Shown one piece after another: positions 38,801 to 49,822 of a stretch of 64,000 nucleotides of DNA. The translations under genes were made by a program, and so were the position numbers. The stretch covers positions 1,140,670 through 1,204,669 of the forward strand of contig VYZB01000120.1 of NCBI GenBank assembly GCA_013397455.1. The letters are read 5' to 3'. The notes under the pieces are model-generated. The model ran no database searches. It had not been told where the DNA came from and saw nothing but the letters and a program-made list of their open reading frames with translations. Numbering within the stretch: the first letter of the stretch is position 1; every line of letters starts with the position of its first letter. This DNA comes from Crotophaga sulcirostris. Taxonomy: Eukaryota > Chordata > Aves > Cuculiformes > Crotophagidae.

Positions 38801-41723
38801 TCAGAAAGAAAGGACATACAGAAGACACGAGACACAGTTCATCTTTTTTCAGAACACAAGCTGACAGCACATACTAAATAATTTACTGGACCTTACAGAG
38901 TTGTTAGGTTTTTTTTAGCTGCCAGCTGAGATACTGTGACTTTTGGGATGTTGACTTTTCTTTCCACTGATGCTTCAAGGACACCCGGATCATTGCACTT
39001 AACACAAGAAGCAATCTTTCTACAGGCCAGAATGCTAAGCTTAAATGATATTGAGCTAAACAATTAAGCCCTGCTACAACTTTCTTATCATGCCTGGCAT
39101 TGTGAGGAGAAGGTCTGGGAGCTGAAATAGGATGGGTTGATGGCTGCAAGTTGATTAAAAAAGTGTGGTAGGGACACTGGAAAGAGGAAATCGTACCCCA
39201 CAGATATGTAAAGATGTGCGGCACAGACCAGGAAGGAAATTTTATCTAGATGCGAATAAAGAAGTACTTTTCTGAAATACACAGGAGACTTTAAATCCAT
39301 AAAAGAGAACACAAACAAAAGATGTTTTGACCATGAACAAAGTCCTAACTCAAGTTAATTACCTGCTCCTTCTCTTTCTTGGGCTAAAGAAACACTGAGA
39401 GTTAGGAGCAAAGAGTTACTATGACGCCTTTCCCAGCTTTGTCTCCAACTCTTGGAAGGTTGTAAATAACCAGAAGACTTGGAGATTTGCCTCCTATGAA
39501 GAAGTAGTAACCACTACTACTTTCCCTGCTTTCAAATACAGTGTTTTACAGTAGCTTTTAAAGATTTGCAGTGATTAAAACAAAGACAGTCATGAGAAGA
39601 AAAGACAGCGACGGCACACACTACAGAAGCCAACAAGAAAAGCTGTTGGAGTGGTACTCATCTCCTTCATGTGCAGTGGTGCAGAGCTTCAGTTATGCAT
39701 CTACGCTCCTTCTACAGGCAAGAGAAAGAGGCAGGACCCTCCAGGGCAATTCACCTTGCCCTAACATGGACTTCCAGAAAAGCAGGTCCTCAACTTCCAA
39801 ATGGCTGAAGCTAAACAAGTGGAAACCTGTCCCTGTGTTTAACTATCCTTAAATTTCATTATGGAGCTATATGTATACACACACACAAATATATGCAACT
39901 CAGTAAATACAGACAGACACTTCTTACAACTCCTGTTAAACTTAAAAATGCTCTACTCCTCCAGTGCAAACCAAAGGTGCACTGGGAAACGAGGGGCTCT
40001 GCCTGCTGTCCTGCTAAATGAGACAGTGCATTAATGCCCACCTATGTCTCCCCAGTGGCACCGGTTACTCATGTGAAAGTATTCCAACTAACTAAAAAAA
40101 TGAATGCTTGCTAGTCCTTTTGTAGGTGTACATGTATTTATTCTACTTCAGCCACAGTTAACCCCTCTGGTGCTTGGAAGTGTGGGTGGCAGAGCTGCTC
40201 TGACAACACTCCTGTGCTGGAAAGCGTCCCCAGCCGACCCCCTGCCCAAACTGCCCCCTTTTCTCACCTTCAGGTCCCTCTGTCACCACATTGGGATCAC
40301 AAAACTACACTGGATACCACTAAAGGATTTTCTGCTGCAGACACTCTTCTGGGAAGAAGAGGGAAATGCACCATTTGCCTGCTGCACTTTCCTCCTTCTC
40401 CCAACCATTTTTTTCATTAAAACAAGCTTGCTCTCAGAAAAGAACACACACAAAGCAACAACCCTCTTTTGATGAAAATGCTAGAAGCACAGACATCACA
40501 ATGTTGGCCTTTAAAATAATAGAGAAAATGGACAGGTTTGTGTTTCTTTAACAAAATAGGGTGTATTTCAGAGGTAGTATATTTTTCCTACATTATTATC
40601 AATAAACTCTTGCAGCAACTTCTATTTTTCCATGGGATACTTAAATACTTTGGGGACCAACAGTAAAAAAAAAATAAATCTACTGGTATAACATTATTAA
40701 GGAAAACATTTTCACTGACTTCTTTGTAATTTCTTGGCAGGTGGAGAGGAATGAATCAACAGGTGAGCATTTCTACTCAGCCTGCAGCAGCTTGTTGGTC
40801 TGGCCAGGAGCAACACAAGGAAAGGTGTTGGGAACACAGCCCTTTGCTTTTGCTTGGTGAGCAAATCTGCTTGCTTCCTCCTCAGTTGGGCTCTCAAAAT
40901 CTAAGGGAAACAGCTCTCAGACGGAAGTGCCCGAGTACGTTCCCAAAGCAACAGAAGAGCCAGGACAACCCAACTGCTCTGCAAACCCCTCTCCAGGCAG
41001 ATGCTTCAGGGCAGGAATCTCTACAGCCCCAATGGAGGAGTCAAAGCTACGCGCTCAGAGCTGCAATAGAAACGTCCTCCCTGGGAATCAGGTCCTACAG
41101 AATGAGGGGGAAACCCTACCAAAATGAAAACTGCCATTAACATAACAAACCACGGAAGAAAAGGGGAAAGTATCATCTTTCCTAACCTACTTTTGCCAAT
41201 AACCCTTGGGGTTCTTTGTAACAACGTCCTTCCTCAGGGAAATATAATTCCCAGGTTAAAGATACACTTTCAAACATAAAACAGGCATAGTCATAAATAC
41301 CTTGAGTGCTGTTTTGATCACTAGCATTTACAGAAAACTTTCAACTTTGTTTCTCCCTTTCTTTTTTTCAGCTGCTTTGTCCTGCTTGTGATTTTAGACA
41401 GCTTCCATGCTTACTAATTAGTCATTTCCACACACTGAATGGAGAAGGCTACATTAACACACCTGAATGTGTGAAACCTGTGATGATATTCCTTTTGAAC
41501 TTAGGAGTTAATAACAGACTTTTGTAAGTAGTCCAGTACTACAGTATTTCTATCTCCAGCTGGGTTAATTACACAGTAATTAGGTACAAACATTGCAACA
41601 CAAAACACAGCTACATCATTATTTGCAACAAATGTTAACTCTAAATAAGTGCAACCTGTCCCACAAACACTTGCTATAAACGACTTAAAAATAAAAGTAA
41701 AATTTGATGGGGTAAACACAGAA

Positions 41724-41752
41724 AAAAAAAATTCTCCGGGAGAATTTTTTTT
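41724..41752 (-). promoter_or_regulatory. Intronic hairpin downstream of the 95-nt exon
   Basis: The arms AAAAAAAATTCTCC (41724-41737) and GGAGAATTTTTTTT (41739-41752) are exact complements with one central G. In RNA this allows a stem of about 13 bp with a 3-nt loop. It lies 83-111 nt past the weak donor of the 95-nt cassette. Confidence 0.6.
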
Positions 41753-41834
41753 GTTAAAAAAAAAATAAAATAAAAATCTCAGCACTCATTTAGAGTTCGG
41801 GATCTTGTGAAAGAAAGCTTTAAAAGGAGCAAAC

Positions 41835-41929
41835 CTGATTTGCTGTGGCTGTTGCGGCGAAGGGAACACTTGTTGCAGGAGTTGTTGCTGCAGAGACAGT
41901 GGCGGCCGTAGCGTTGTGCATCATGGGTA
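41835..41929 (-). CDS. MBNL2: MBNL2 95-nt frame-switching cassette
   Basis: Ninety-five nucleotides: two bases finishing a Val codon, then 31 codons beginning [20 protein letters not shown] and ending FAATATANQ. The length is not a multiple of three, so inclusion or skipping changes the reading frame of the terminal exon: inclusion gives the short IILK end, skipping gives a 42-residue end. Both ends are known from mammalian MBNL2 isoforms. The acceptor is CTCCTGAAAG|TACCC, with purines at the normally pyrimidine positions. The donor is CAG|GTTTGC, the weakest in the gene. An AG-free zone of 187 nt (41932-42118) precedes it, with a distal pyrimidine tract at 42091-42116. A strong hairpin lies 83-111 nt past the donor. 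Confidence 0.95.
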
Positions 41930-42120
41930 CTTTCAGGAGGGGAACCATGGAAGCAATGAACAGGAGGGTGCAGCATTATGGTAAGAGAAGTGGTATTTTT
42001 GGCATGGTGAATATCAAGAGCGGCAAGCCATCGTCATGGGTTAAACCGGCAGATGGCATGCAATCACAGTGCAAAGCGAGAAAGCGTGGCGGAGAAATAA
42101 AAAAAAAAGGGAAAATAGCT
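41930..42120 (-). promoter_or_regulatory. MBNL2: Intronic splice-control region of the 95-nt exon
   Basis: There are 187 AG-free bases (41932-42118, minus strand) before the acceptor. A long distal pyrimidine tract lies at about 42091-42116. About ten YGCY motifs occur in between (CGCTTTCTCGCTTTGC, GCTTGCCGCTC, ATGCTGC and others), along with a TGCATG at 42057-42062. The layout copies that of the 54-nt exon, so MBNL-dependent control of this frame-switching exon is inferred. Confidence 0.6.
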
Positions 42121-43341
42121 TATTACAAGTACAATTAAAGGAAGGTTGTCAACACAATCGGCGATTCCCAGAAAAAAGAGCAAGGACTATTGAAAAAGCA
42201 GGCGTTATCTCTAAGAACAGGACTTCTTGTGCAAACAAGGGCTCTACCAAAATAGCCTGTTACCTGGGATTTGTTACACGGACAATTTGCTTTCCCCCAG
42301 TATTGATATAAAGCACTCCAAAATAAAATTCTACTCAAAAAAGCCCCAGTGGTTTGTACTGGGAAGGAAACTGATAAATGTTTATCTTTTCTTAAAATAC
42401 AATTACAAAAGGAATTATTTTCATGCATCTTCATTTTGAAGTAAGCCAGATACTCGCTGTCTTCCTTTATAATGCAATTTATGCATTTTTTCTACCAGCA
42501 CTGCATAACTGTTAGACTTTATCAGAGTTAAATTACCATCTACTTTGAGGTAAAAATCAGGAGAAGGATGATAATAATTTTCCTGATTTAAATACTACTT
42601 AGTTTGATCTAAAAAAACAAAGCCGATTTTGTGAAAGTCGCTGCTTTCGCTCATTTTAAGAATGAATTTTAATTGGCACCTTCATGGGAGAATTATTAAC
42701 TTAATGTTTTAAAGGCTTGATATTTTTACTGCTTATCTGAGTAGTCCCACCAAAAAAATAAGTCACTGGTTTCTGAATAGAAGATTACTTTTCTGTCTTA
42801 GAGGCTGTTGCATTGGACTTCCATTTTGCACGCCCAAAATGTTAATTCCAAGCTGCAAATAATTTTAAAGGAGGAGCAAGAATCAGATCATGGGTTGCAA
42901 CAGAACCTCTGTGGATTAAAGTATGCATTTCTGGGAAACGCTGATAAAACTTTCTAACACATAGCAAAAAGGAGAAATAGGCACACCACTATGAAACTTT
43001 AAAACACTGATGAAATTTGCTGGCTTTTTCCAGTATTTTATGATTTTATAGTACTAGACAATATAAAATATAAAGAGAAATAAAACTTTAAAAACTGAAA
43101 AGCAGACTGGAATTCATGGTATTATGCTTTTGCAGTGTAGTTGTTATAGCAGGTGATATCACATCTAAACTGCAGCTTCTGTCTACAAATCTAAACACTC
43201 TGTAAAGTCAACCGGAAGGACAAGCGAACCTTTAATTCTAGTCAGTATCTAAATCTTGCCTAGGATTTTTGAAACAAGTGAATACACATCATATACAGTA
43301 TAAAAAAAAAAAAGAGATCAATAAAGAAATTTGGAACCTAC

Positions 43342-43377
43342 CAATACTGGTAGCGGGTGTCATGCACAAAACTGACC
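43342..43377 (-). CDS. MBNL2: MBNL2 36-nt alternative microexon
   Basis: Thirty-six nucleotides (frame-neutral) completing the Gly codon of the previous exon and encoding GSVLCMTPATSI plus one base of the next Val codon. The homologous peptide GS[IV]LCMTPATS[IV] occurs in MBNL1. The acceptor is GACACGCAG|GGTCAG and the donor is ATTG|GTAGGT. The region just before the acceptor is poor in pyrimidines and holds TGCATG (43386-43391). A second TGCATG lies inside the exon (43361-43366). The first AG upstream of the splice site is 122 nt away, and a near-perfect branch sequence ACTAAC lies at 43487-43492, about 111 nt from the exon. Together these suggest a regulated exon with a distant branch point. 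Confidence 0.95.
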
Positions 43378-43503
43378 CTGCGTGTCATGCAATGATAGGT
43401 GAAAAAAGTGGATAAAGGGAAGAAACAGGTTAGCCGTTTAGAGTTAACATTCAAAGTGAGATTCAAGCATAACCACAGAGAAGTAAGTTAGTTAAATGAA
43501 ACT
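43378..43503 (-). promoter_or_regulatory. MBNL2: Intronic splice-control region of the 36-nt exon
   Basis: There are 122 AG-free bases (43380-43501, minus strand) before the microexon. The branch-like ACTAAC at 43487-43492 is followed by the pyrimidine-rich TTACTTCTCTG, about 100-111 nt from the exon. A TGCATG motif, the RBFOX core, lies 9-14 nt before the exon where a pyrimidine tract would normally be. Regulated use is inferred. Confidence 0.55.
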
Positions 43504-44086
43504 GTAAGGTCATTCATAGTTTTGTTTTAACACAATAAAAGGTGATTATGTTCTTACTAAACTCCTACCCAAGCATACTGTGTGACTTTTGGCATGTTTC
43601 CGTGTAAGTACAAGACACTTCATAAACTTCTTTACTTAGTACTTTTTATCCTTTCACTTAGTACTTTTGCAGCAACAGGGTTTTTTTTACAGCAATGTCT
43701 TTGGTTAAATATCACATTATTTGGGGAGTTTAGAACTCATTGTGTAACTGAGCTCAACGTTGTGTAGATCAACTTTCACAGACTTCTTGACGTGCAGCAG
43801 AGAAGAAAGTAAAAAAGGAATTAGCTGATAGTGTTCTGCGGGGGCTTTGTGCTGAATTTGTGTTTGATGTTAATGTACTCCTTCTTAACACAACACCTGA
43901 GGTGGAGAGGTGCTTTTGACCAAAGAAAATATTACTGTGACAACACAGTATAAACACCTCAAAGTGTTTAATGTTCCAGCAAAAGGCTCCCAGCCCACCT
44001 CAAAGATGCTCTGGAAAGATTGCTCATCTGCTGCAGCTTAGTTTTGGTGCCTAGTCCACCTTTAACTTTTCTGAGAAGACCAAATG

Positions 44087-44106
44087 AAAAAAAAAAAAAA
44101 AAAAAA
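44087..44106 (+). repeat. Poly(A) run of 20
   Basis: Twenty A in a row. No element body is recognised next to it. Confidence 0.9.
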
Positions 44107-44598
44107 GTATAGCATATTTTCAGTACAGTGCATATAGCAAGCTGGTGAAGGCGAGCAGGTAAGGAGACTACTCCCACATACATGCATATTTGACACAAAG
44201 TCCAACATGCTTCCTGTACTCCTGCTTAATTAGGACCGCAGCTCCTTATCAGACCAGCACAGTAACAGTGTAACTATGAATGACCTTACCCAAGAACAGT
44301 CCCCGGAGAATACACAAAGTTCCTCCTCTAGAAGCTATAGAAACACTAACAAACAGCAATGGGAAGAGAGAAAAGATCTGTTGTTTTTAAGATCATTCAC
44401 CAAACAATAAGAAGGTGATGAAGCAATCAAATTGATGTAAAACAAACAAAGTGCAGAACTTTGGAGGTAAGCCATGCTAAGTCAAGCCCCACACTTCTTA
44501 TTAGGGGAGCAAGTGGTTAAGAAAGCAGAAAAGTTATATAAAACAATTACGTTTTATATATATTCCAGCAGCAAAACTTGTCTTAAAAATTTAACTTA

Positions 44599-44619
44599 AC
44601 ACACACACACACACACACA
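44599..44619 (+). repeat. (AC)n microsatellite
   Basis: About ten AC units inside the intron between the 154- and 36-nt exons. Confidence 0.9.
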
Positions 44620-46645
44620 AGGAACACATTTGAAAATTATACCAGTTCAGAAAATATCACATAGTCATTTAAAATTCAACAGATAATGTCATGCGTTGCT
44701 CCTTAGACCTGGGTGGCATGACAGTCCTTACACCCACCAAGTCCAGCCTTACCAGGAGACATGGGAATATCAGACGTAGCATCATTAATGAGAAGCTCAT
44801 GACACCCACTCATATACAGGGGGTTCCCCTTTCCTAACCTCCTCCCGTACCCCACTCCTCTCTCTAACATCCATTCCTGGTGGTGATGGTGTTTGGAAAG
44901 AGCAGGAGGTTCAGCACCGTGAGAAAAGTTTTCTACTCTGGGCTTGGGCTCCATCTGCTATGTTATCCCTCTATTTCTTCTTTTTTCATGCGTTTGTTTT
45001 GGGGCTTGCCAACAACCTGGCCCTTAAGGTTTGGTTCCCAGATCCACCCTTCCTACCATCAGAAATTTGTAAGATAAAACTATAATTACAACCATGAGTT
45101 GGAAAGAGGGATGGGACAATAAAAAGCACAAAGAATGAGCTACTTAAGGAAGCATGAGCACTCCCAAAGTCTGGAAAATATTCAAATGCTATTTCACTGA
45201 AAAAAGGTTTAAACTACTGTATTTTCCATAGCTAATTTTAAATCCTCGGCAACTGCAAATAATAATGATAAGCCCTGAAAGGGAGTGCTTAAGAGAAGGA
45301 CTAACGCATATCACACTGCAAATTCTCAGGGCTACAACATAAAATAAATTTCTGTAAATTTCTGTACGTTTGCAAGCACAGGGCAGTCTTCCATTCATGC
45401 CCAAATAGGCGATCTCACAATTTATTTTTTTTAAACACTCCCATAAATGTCAGTATGTTTTCTACTGCAGATATTCTGGTGTACCAATATGCTAAAAATA
45501 TGGCACGCTATAACTACTATAAATATAGGGGCAGGTTCTGAGGTTGTTATTCAGGCCTTATAGCAAACTTCCATGAAGTCAAAGCCATCTGTGTTTGTTT
45601 TTGTCTTTAAAAACATATGGGAATGCTGATAGATCAGGAAATCACGTATTGCGTTTCATTCCTTGTTTAACTGACATTATTTCTATAAACTAAAATAACA
45701 TTGCTGAAAGTGCATTTGCAAACACATAGTTTTAAACACTCGATAACATTCTGTACTAAAATATGTAATTACAGATGAAATCACAGAATTCATTTGGCAG
45801 GATATTTACCTTTGGGAAGTTTGAAGTGGGGGTGACTGACATAATTTAGAGAGTTATGTTGTTGTTGTTTACGTGAATACCTAGCACATTCTTTCTTGCA
45901 GAAGCCCTGCCACCAGCCATGGTGCAGCTCAAGCCTCCTCTGAATGTTCTGATTTTTACAGAGTTCTGTGCAGTGAAATGCAAATTATGTTCAGTTGTCT
46001 TCAGATCACCCCTGTGCAGAACTACAGCCCCAGCTATTAGCCGTAAATGCTAGGAAAAGTACTTGTGGCGTTCCAAAATGAAACCCACAAAAATGTATCT
46101 GATCTGATCAAAGCCCTTTAGCGTGGCTGCAGGGAGCGATGTGTTTTGCCAGTGCTTCCACGGAGGTATCCACTGGAAGGTGCCCCCCTTCTCACTCTAC
46201 TCATGTGCAGCTCTGGTAATCCCCACGGCTGTGAAAAAGCACCCAAGGGAGCAGGAGGATGGTCCTTGCCCACAGCACATTTCCTGTGGCATCTCTGAAG
46301 TGTGATGCTTTTCCCAGCATTTTTGTTAGCAGAACTTCACCCTCTCATCTCCTAGGAGAGCACTGGCAGATAAAAGTCAAAACAGAGCCAATTTAAGGTA
46401 CGAAAAAGGGGCAAACTCTGGACAATGATGAATGAGGCTATGAATGTGAAAAGCAGCCTAACGGCATGTTGTAGTTTCTGCTTGTATTCTCATGCTTTGC
46501 AGAAAGAATTAATGTCTTTAAATATCTATGTAGACTTCATCTCAAGTAGGGCAGGGAGCGTAATGAAACCTTCTGTGAAGTGCAACTGCCTGAAACAGAG
46601 GCTACCCAAGGAACACAAAACTGGTTCAATGTGGGAGGAACATAC

Positions 46646-46799
46646 CTGTTGGAATAAACGCCGCGTGTTGCTGCAACTGAGCATTGGCAAGAGCCTGTTG
46701 ATAGTGCAAGACACTGGGATTGAAAACGGCACTGGCACCATTGCTTTTTTCAAGTGCTTGTCTCTTTGGTAAAGGGTGAAGAACACCAGGAGGAAAGGC
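46646..46799 (-). CDS. MBNL2: MBNL2 154-nt exon: NLS second half and C-terminal region
   Basis: Fifty-one codons plus one base, [20 protein letters not shown] through [10 protein letters not shown], then the first G of the next codon. The LPKRQ cluster completes the bipartite nuclear signal when the 54-nt exon is included. The Gln-rich [20 protein letters not shown] stretch is typical of MBNL C-termini. The acceptor is TTATTTACAG|GCC and the donor is CAACAG|GTATGT. The exon ends in phase 1, which sets up the frame choice downstream: adding 36 nt does not change the phase, while adding 95 nt moves it to 0. The AG-free stretch before the acceptor is 72 nt. A TGCATG motif lies about 110 nt upstream (46909-46914). 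Confidence 0.96.
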
Positions 46800-47450
46800 C
46801 TGTAAATAAGAAAGTTAGTTAAAATGGCATCATTTTTAAGATGTTGTCCGTAACATATACATATATACAAAAACTTATTATTTTTTAAAGCGGCTAAAGA
46901 TGCCTCGCCATGCATATTAACTCAAAGCACAGCAATGTAAAATGAGTGAAATTTTGTTATTGATAGCAAAAGCATGGTACTATTAACCTAAAACTGTAGC
47001 AGCACAACTACTGAAAAGAAAGGCCTTTAAAGCAACGAAAATGGCATTGCCTTTAAATAGGTTTTCAAATATTACAGGGAGAAAAAACCACTTGTGTTTC
47101 ATTGCCAAGTATTGTCTTTTTTAAATTTAAATATCATTTCCTATTATTACACAGATTAATGGATTACGTTAAGCGTTTTCGATTACAGAAGCAGTTTTAT
47201 CTCAATTCGACTTTTCATGAGAGGATATTTAAAAAAATGAAACCATGTTAGGAACCAAACTAAATCATCTGCGTTTATTACGTATGAGAATGAGATGGAT
47301 AAATAGAATTTCTGGTAAATTAACGAGTATGTGAAATCATTTCCGGTTGATGTTCAAAAGTAAAGCGATACAAATTTCATTAGTTGCTTCTCTGAGAAAA
47401 AAATAAAACCCAAAGCTACATGCAAAGCAAAAGGTGAAAGGTCAAAGTAC

Positions 47451-47504
47451 CAGGTCTACAGTTGCTTCGAGAGGTCGCTTCATTGCTTTGGCAGTCGACT
47501 GAGT
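47451..47504 (-). CDS. MBNL2: MBNL2 54-nt alternative cassette: first half of nuclear localisation signal
   Basis: Exactly 18 codons, TQSTAKAMKRPLEATVDL, so skipping keeps the frame. The equivalent 54-nt exon of MBNL1 is a well-known autoregulated cassette. Its KRPLEAT basic cluster joins the PLPKR of the following exon into a bipartite nuclear localisation signal, and inclusion makes the protein mainly nuclear. Here KRPLEAT is followed by [10 protein letters not shown] in the 154-nt exon, so the same arrangement is conserved. The acceptor is TATTAAAAG|ACTCAG, with no pyrimidine tract next to it. The donor is CTG|GTACTT, which is weak. The intron upstream has an AG-free zone of 138 nt (47507-47644) and a distant pyrimidine tract at 47627-47640. 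Confidence 0.95.
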
Positions 47505-47646
47505 CTTTTAATAACAGGCAGCGAGCACATGATGGCAGTGGGCCAATGGGATTCAAGCGAATTAACATACAGGTAAACAGCAAGCAGAGGTGCATCATGG
47601 GAACGGCATTGCATTTGTGGATAGGTGAGAAGGAAAAAAATATTCT
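47505..47646 (-). promoter_or_regulatory. MBNL2: Intronic splice-control region of the 54-nt exon
   Basis: Read on the minus strand, there is no AG dinucleotide between the one at 47645-47646 and the acceptor at 47505-47506, leaving 138 AG-free bases. A pyrimidine tract TTTTTTTCCTTCTC at 47627-47640 lies at the distal end, where a distant branch point would be expected. About eight YGCY motifs (for example CTGCTTGCTG, TCGCTGCC) lie between it and the exon. In MBNL1 the matching region is highly conserved and binds MBNL protein to repress its own exon. The same autoregulation is inferred here. Confidence 0.75.
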
Positions 47647-49822
47647 GAATGCAATATACAACATACAAAACACTAGGCATGCACAACAACAAAAATGTCT
47701 TCTAAAGAAATGAATATTACATTTCAAATTAGTACCGAAGCAAAAATGCATCTACTATACCTTAGTTAAAAGCATATAAGAGAGTAAAATATAGATGTTT
47801 GAAATTCAGGAAAGTTGAGTAAAAACAGCAGCTTGCAGACACTATTAAGCATCGTATAAACACTTCACAGAGATGCAGAAAGTTTTAAGGATACGCCTAT
47901 GAGAATTCCTGATAAGTTAGTTAAGTCACATTTTAAAGCAGCAAAATCAATTTGGAAGGCTACATTTTCAAATACAAAGCACTAGTAAAAGTTGTAATGC
48001 ATTACAAATGCTATGAGTATCAGTGCTTGCAAGATGAGGGTCTTTTAATTAAGAGAAGTACATCATTCAATAGATCAATCCAATAGGTTCAAAGTGAGAG
48101 AGATTCTCCTTTTCCGGTAGAGAGCACAAAAAGTAACAGGTATAGTCACACTAACTTATCATTAATTCCTTATTTTTTCCCTAAAGGTGGGTCATTTCTG
48201 TATTTTTTTTTCCTTGTAACTTACCACGTTACATTGAGAGGGAAAAAAGTCTTTCAGGATTTAAAACATATTTTCTAAATTTTGGCAAAACCTTCAGTAC
48301 TAGATTCAACCAGGAGCAGCGAGTAAAAATACTGCTCTCAGTTTGTATGTGAACGTTAACGTATGAGTTATGATACTAGTCCAGCATTACTAATTTGTTT
48401 TAAAAGAAAATATTTAGGCACAGTACATAGGTATATACATTTATGTGTACTTCCATAATAAGATCAAACTTATAGCTGATAAGTTGGCATTCTGTAAAAG
48501 ATCTTCTCATAAAATACTACTTTCAAATTTTATAGCATCAATATATCTTACAAACCTTTAGAAAGGAAGATTTACTTAGAAATCAGATTTTTTTTATTTG
48601 AACACAGGCTGAATTTAGCTCTTTTTAGGAGATGCAGATTATGTCTATCTTGACATCAGTATGTGGAAATAGGGAACAAAAGCGAAAAAAAAGAGGATAA
48701 GAAACTAAATGCCTATAAACAGCTCATGGTCACAAGATTAGCTAGTGCTAAGAGGGCATTCTGCAGGATAGCCCTTGCTTTGCCAATTCCTTGTTCTCGG
48801 CTCTGTTGCACCTACATAAGGCTTCCAGCACCTTCCCCATCTCTCCTTTAGCACATTTCTGGATTACATATCATGATCTACAGGATCTCCTCATCCATCT
48901 GGGGTCCAAGACTCAGACATATCATGAAACACTTGGTGCAAAGTGAGGATCTGGAGACCCTTCTTGTATCTAAGCAGGCTGCTGTGCAGCCGATGTGCGG
49001 TACCCTCCATGGCCAGTCCCGTGAGGGACAACACTCCATCTGCACAGGGCACAGCCTAAGACACACTCTTTGTCCACCACAGATGGAAGTCTACACAGAA
49101 GTGATGCATTATGACTGGCGCATTGCGCCATGAAGAAGATCACAAATTCAAATCAACACTATTAAGAGTAAAGCATTTCAGCTAATTACGTTTGTTAACC
49201 AAATGCAGATTTTATCTGATATCACTTGTTAACTTATTGTATGATGATTGTCTTTCTCCACTTCTTCTCCCTGCTCTTCTTAACCTGACTTCTCTATTCT
49301 GAAGATTTTTGCTGTCTTTCTTCTCATCTTTCGCAGCAAGTTCAGTCTCATGATTTTCCCAAGCTCAAGGCCTTAACTTGATCTATTTTCTAGACCTATT
49401 CATCAACCTTGTTTCCGTGTAGCCTCCCTCTCTTTTCAGGCTTTCAGACCGACTGTCCATTTTTCTCTACCACCTTAATCTTTTCTTTCATTTTGTCCTG
49501 CTACTAAAACCTCCTTCGCCTTTTTCTGTTCCATCAGGTAACCTCTTGCTCAACATTTGATCTCCTACAAAACTAACAATGAAAAAATCAATAGGCGCAG
49601 ACTGGAAATAAAATAAAGGTAATAATAAAAATGATCAAACATACTGAGGCATAGCATTTCTCTGCCACATGACACATTGTTATACTATAATGTGTCCTTG
49701 GAATACGAGCAAGATCCACATAATGGAGGCCTGTATGGACATACAAGTTGCTCCTGACTAAACTCAAACACGAGAAGGGAAGTACACAAAAGGTGAAACT
49801 GGGGATGGATGGCCTAGGATGA

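Larger units (their letters stand above)
26537..41834 (-). other. MBNL2: MBNL2 last intron, 15.3 kb
   Basis: The intron between the 95-nt cassette and the terminal exon. It contains two minus-strand CR1 3' ends (27685-28185 and 32651-32895), a short TTC repeat (32226-32244) and the hairpin at 41724-41752. The remaining sequence shows no coding potential I can support. I did not find an additional alternative exon by eye. Confidence 0.75.
43378..46645 (-). other. MBNL2: MBNL2 intron between 154- and 36-nt exons
   Basis: A 3.3-kb intron with an (AC)n repeat at 44599-44619, a 20-nt A run at 44087-44106 and the splice-control stretch beside the 36-nt exon. No other feature was recognised. The 651-nt intron between the 54- and 154-nt exons (46800-47450) and the 1412-nt intron at 41930-43341 likewise hold no repeat. 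Confidence 0.75.
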
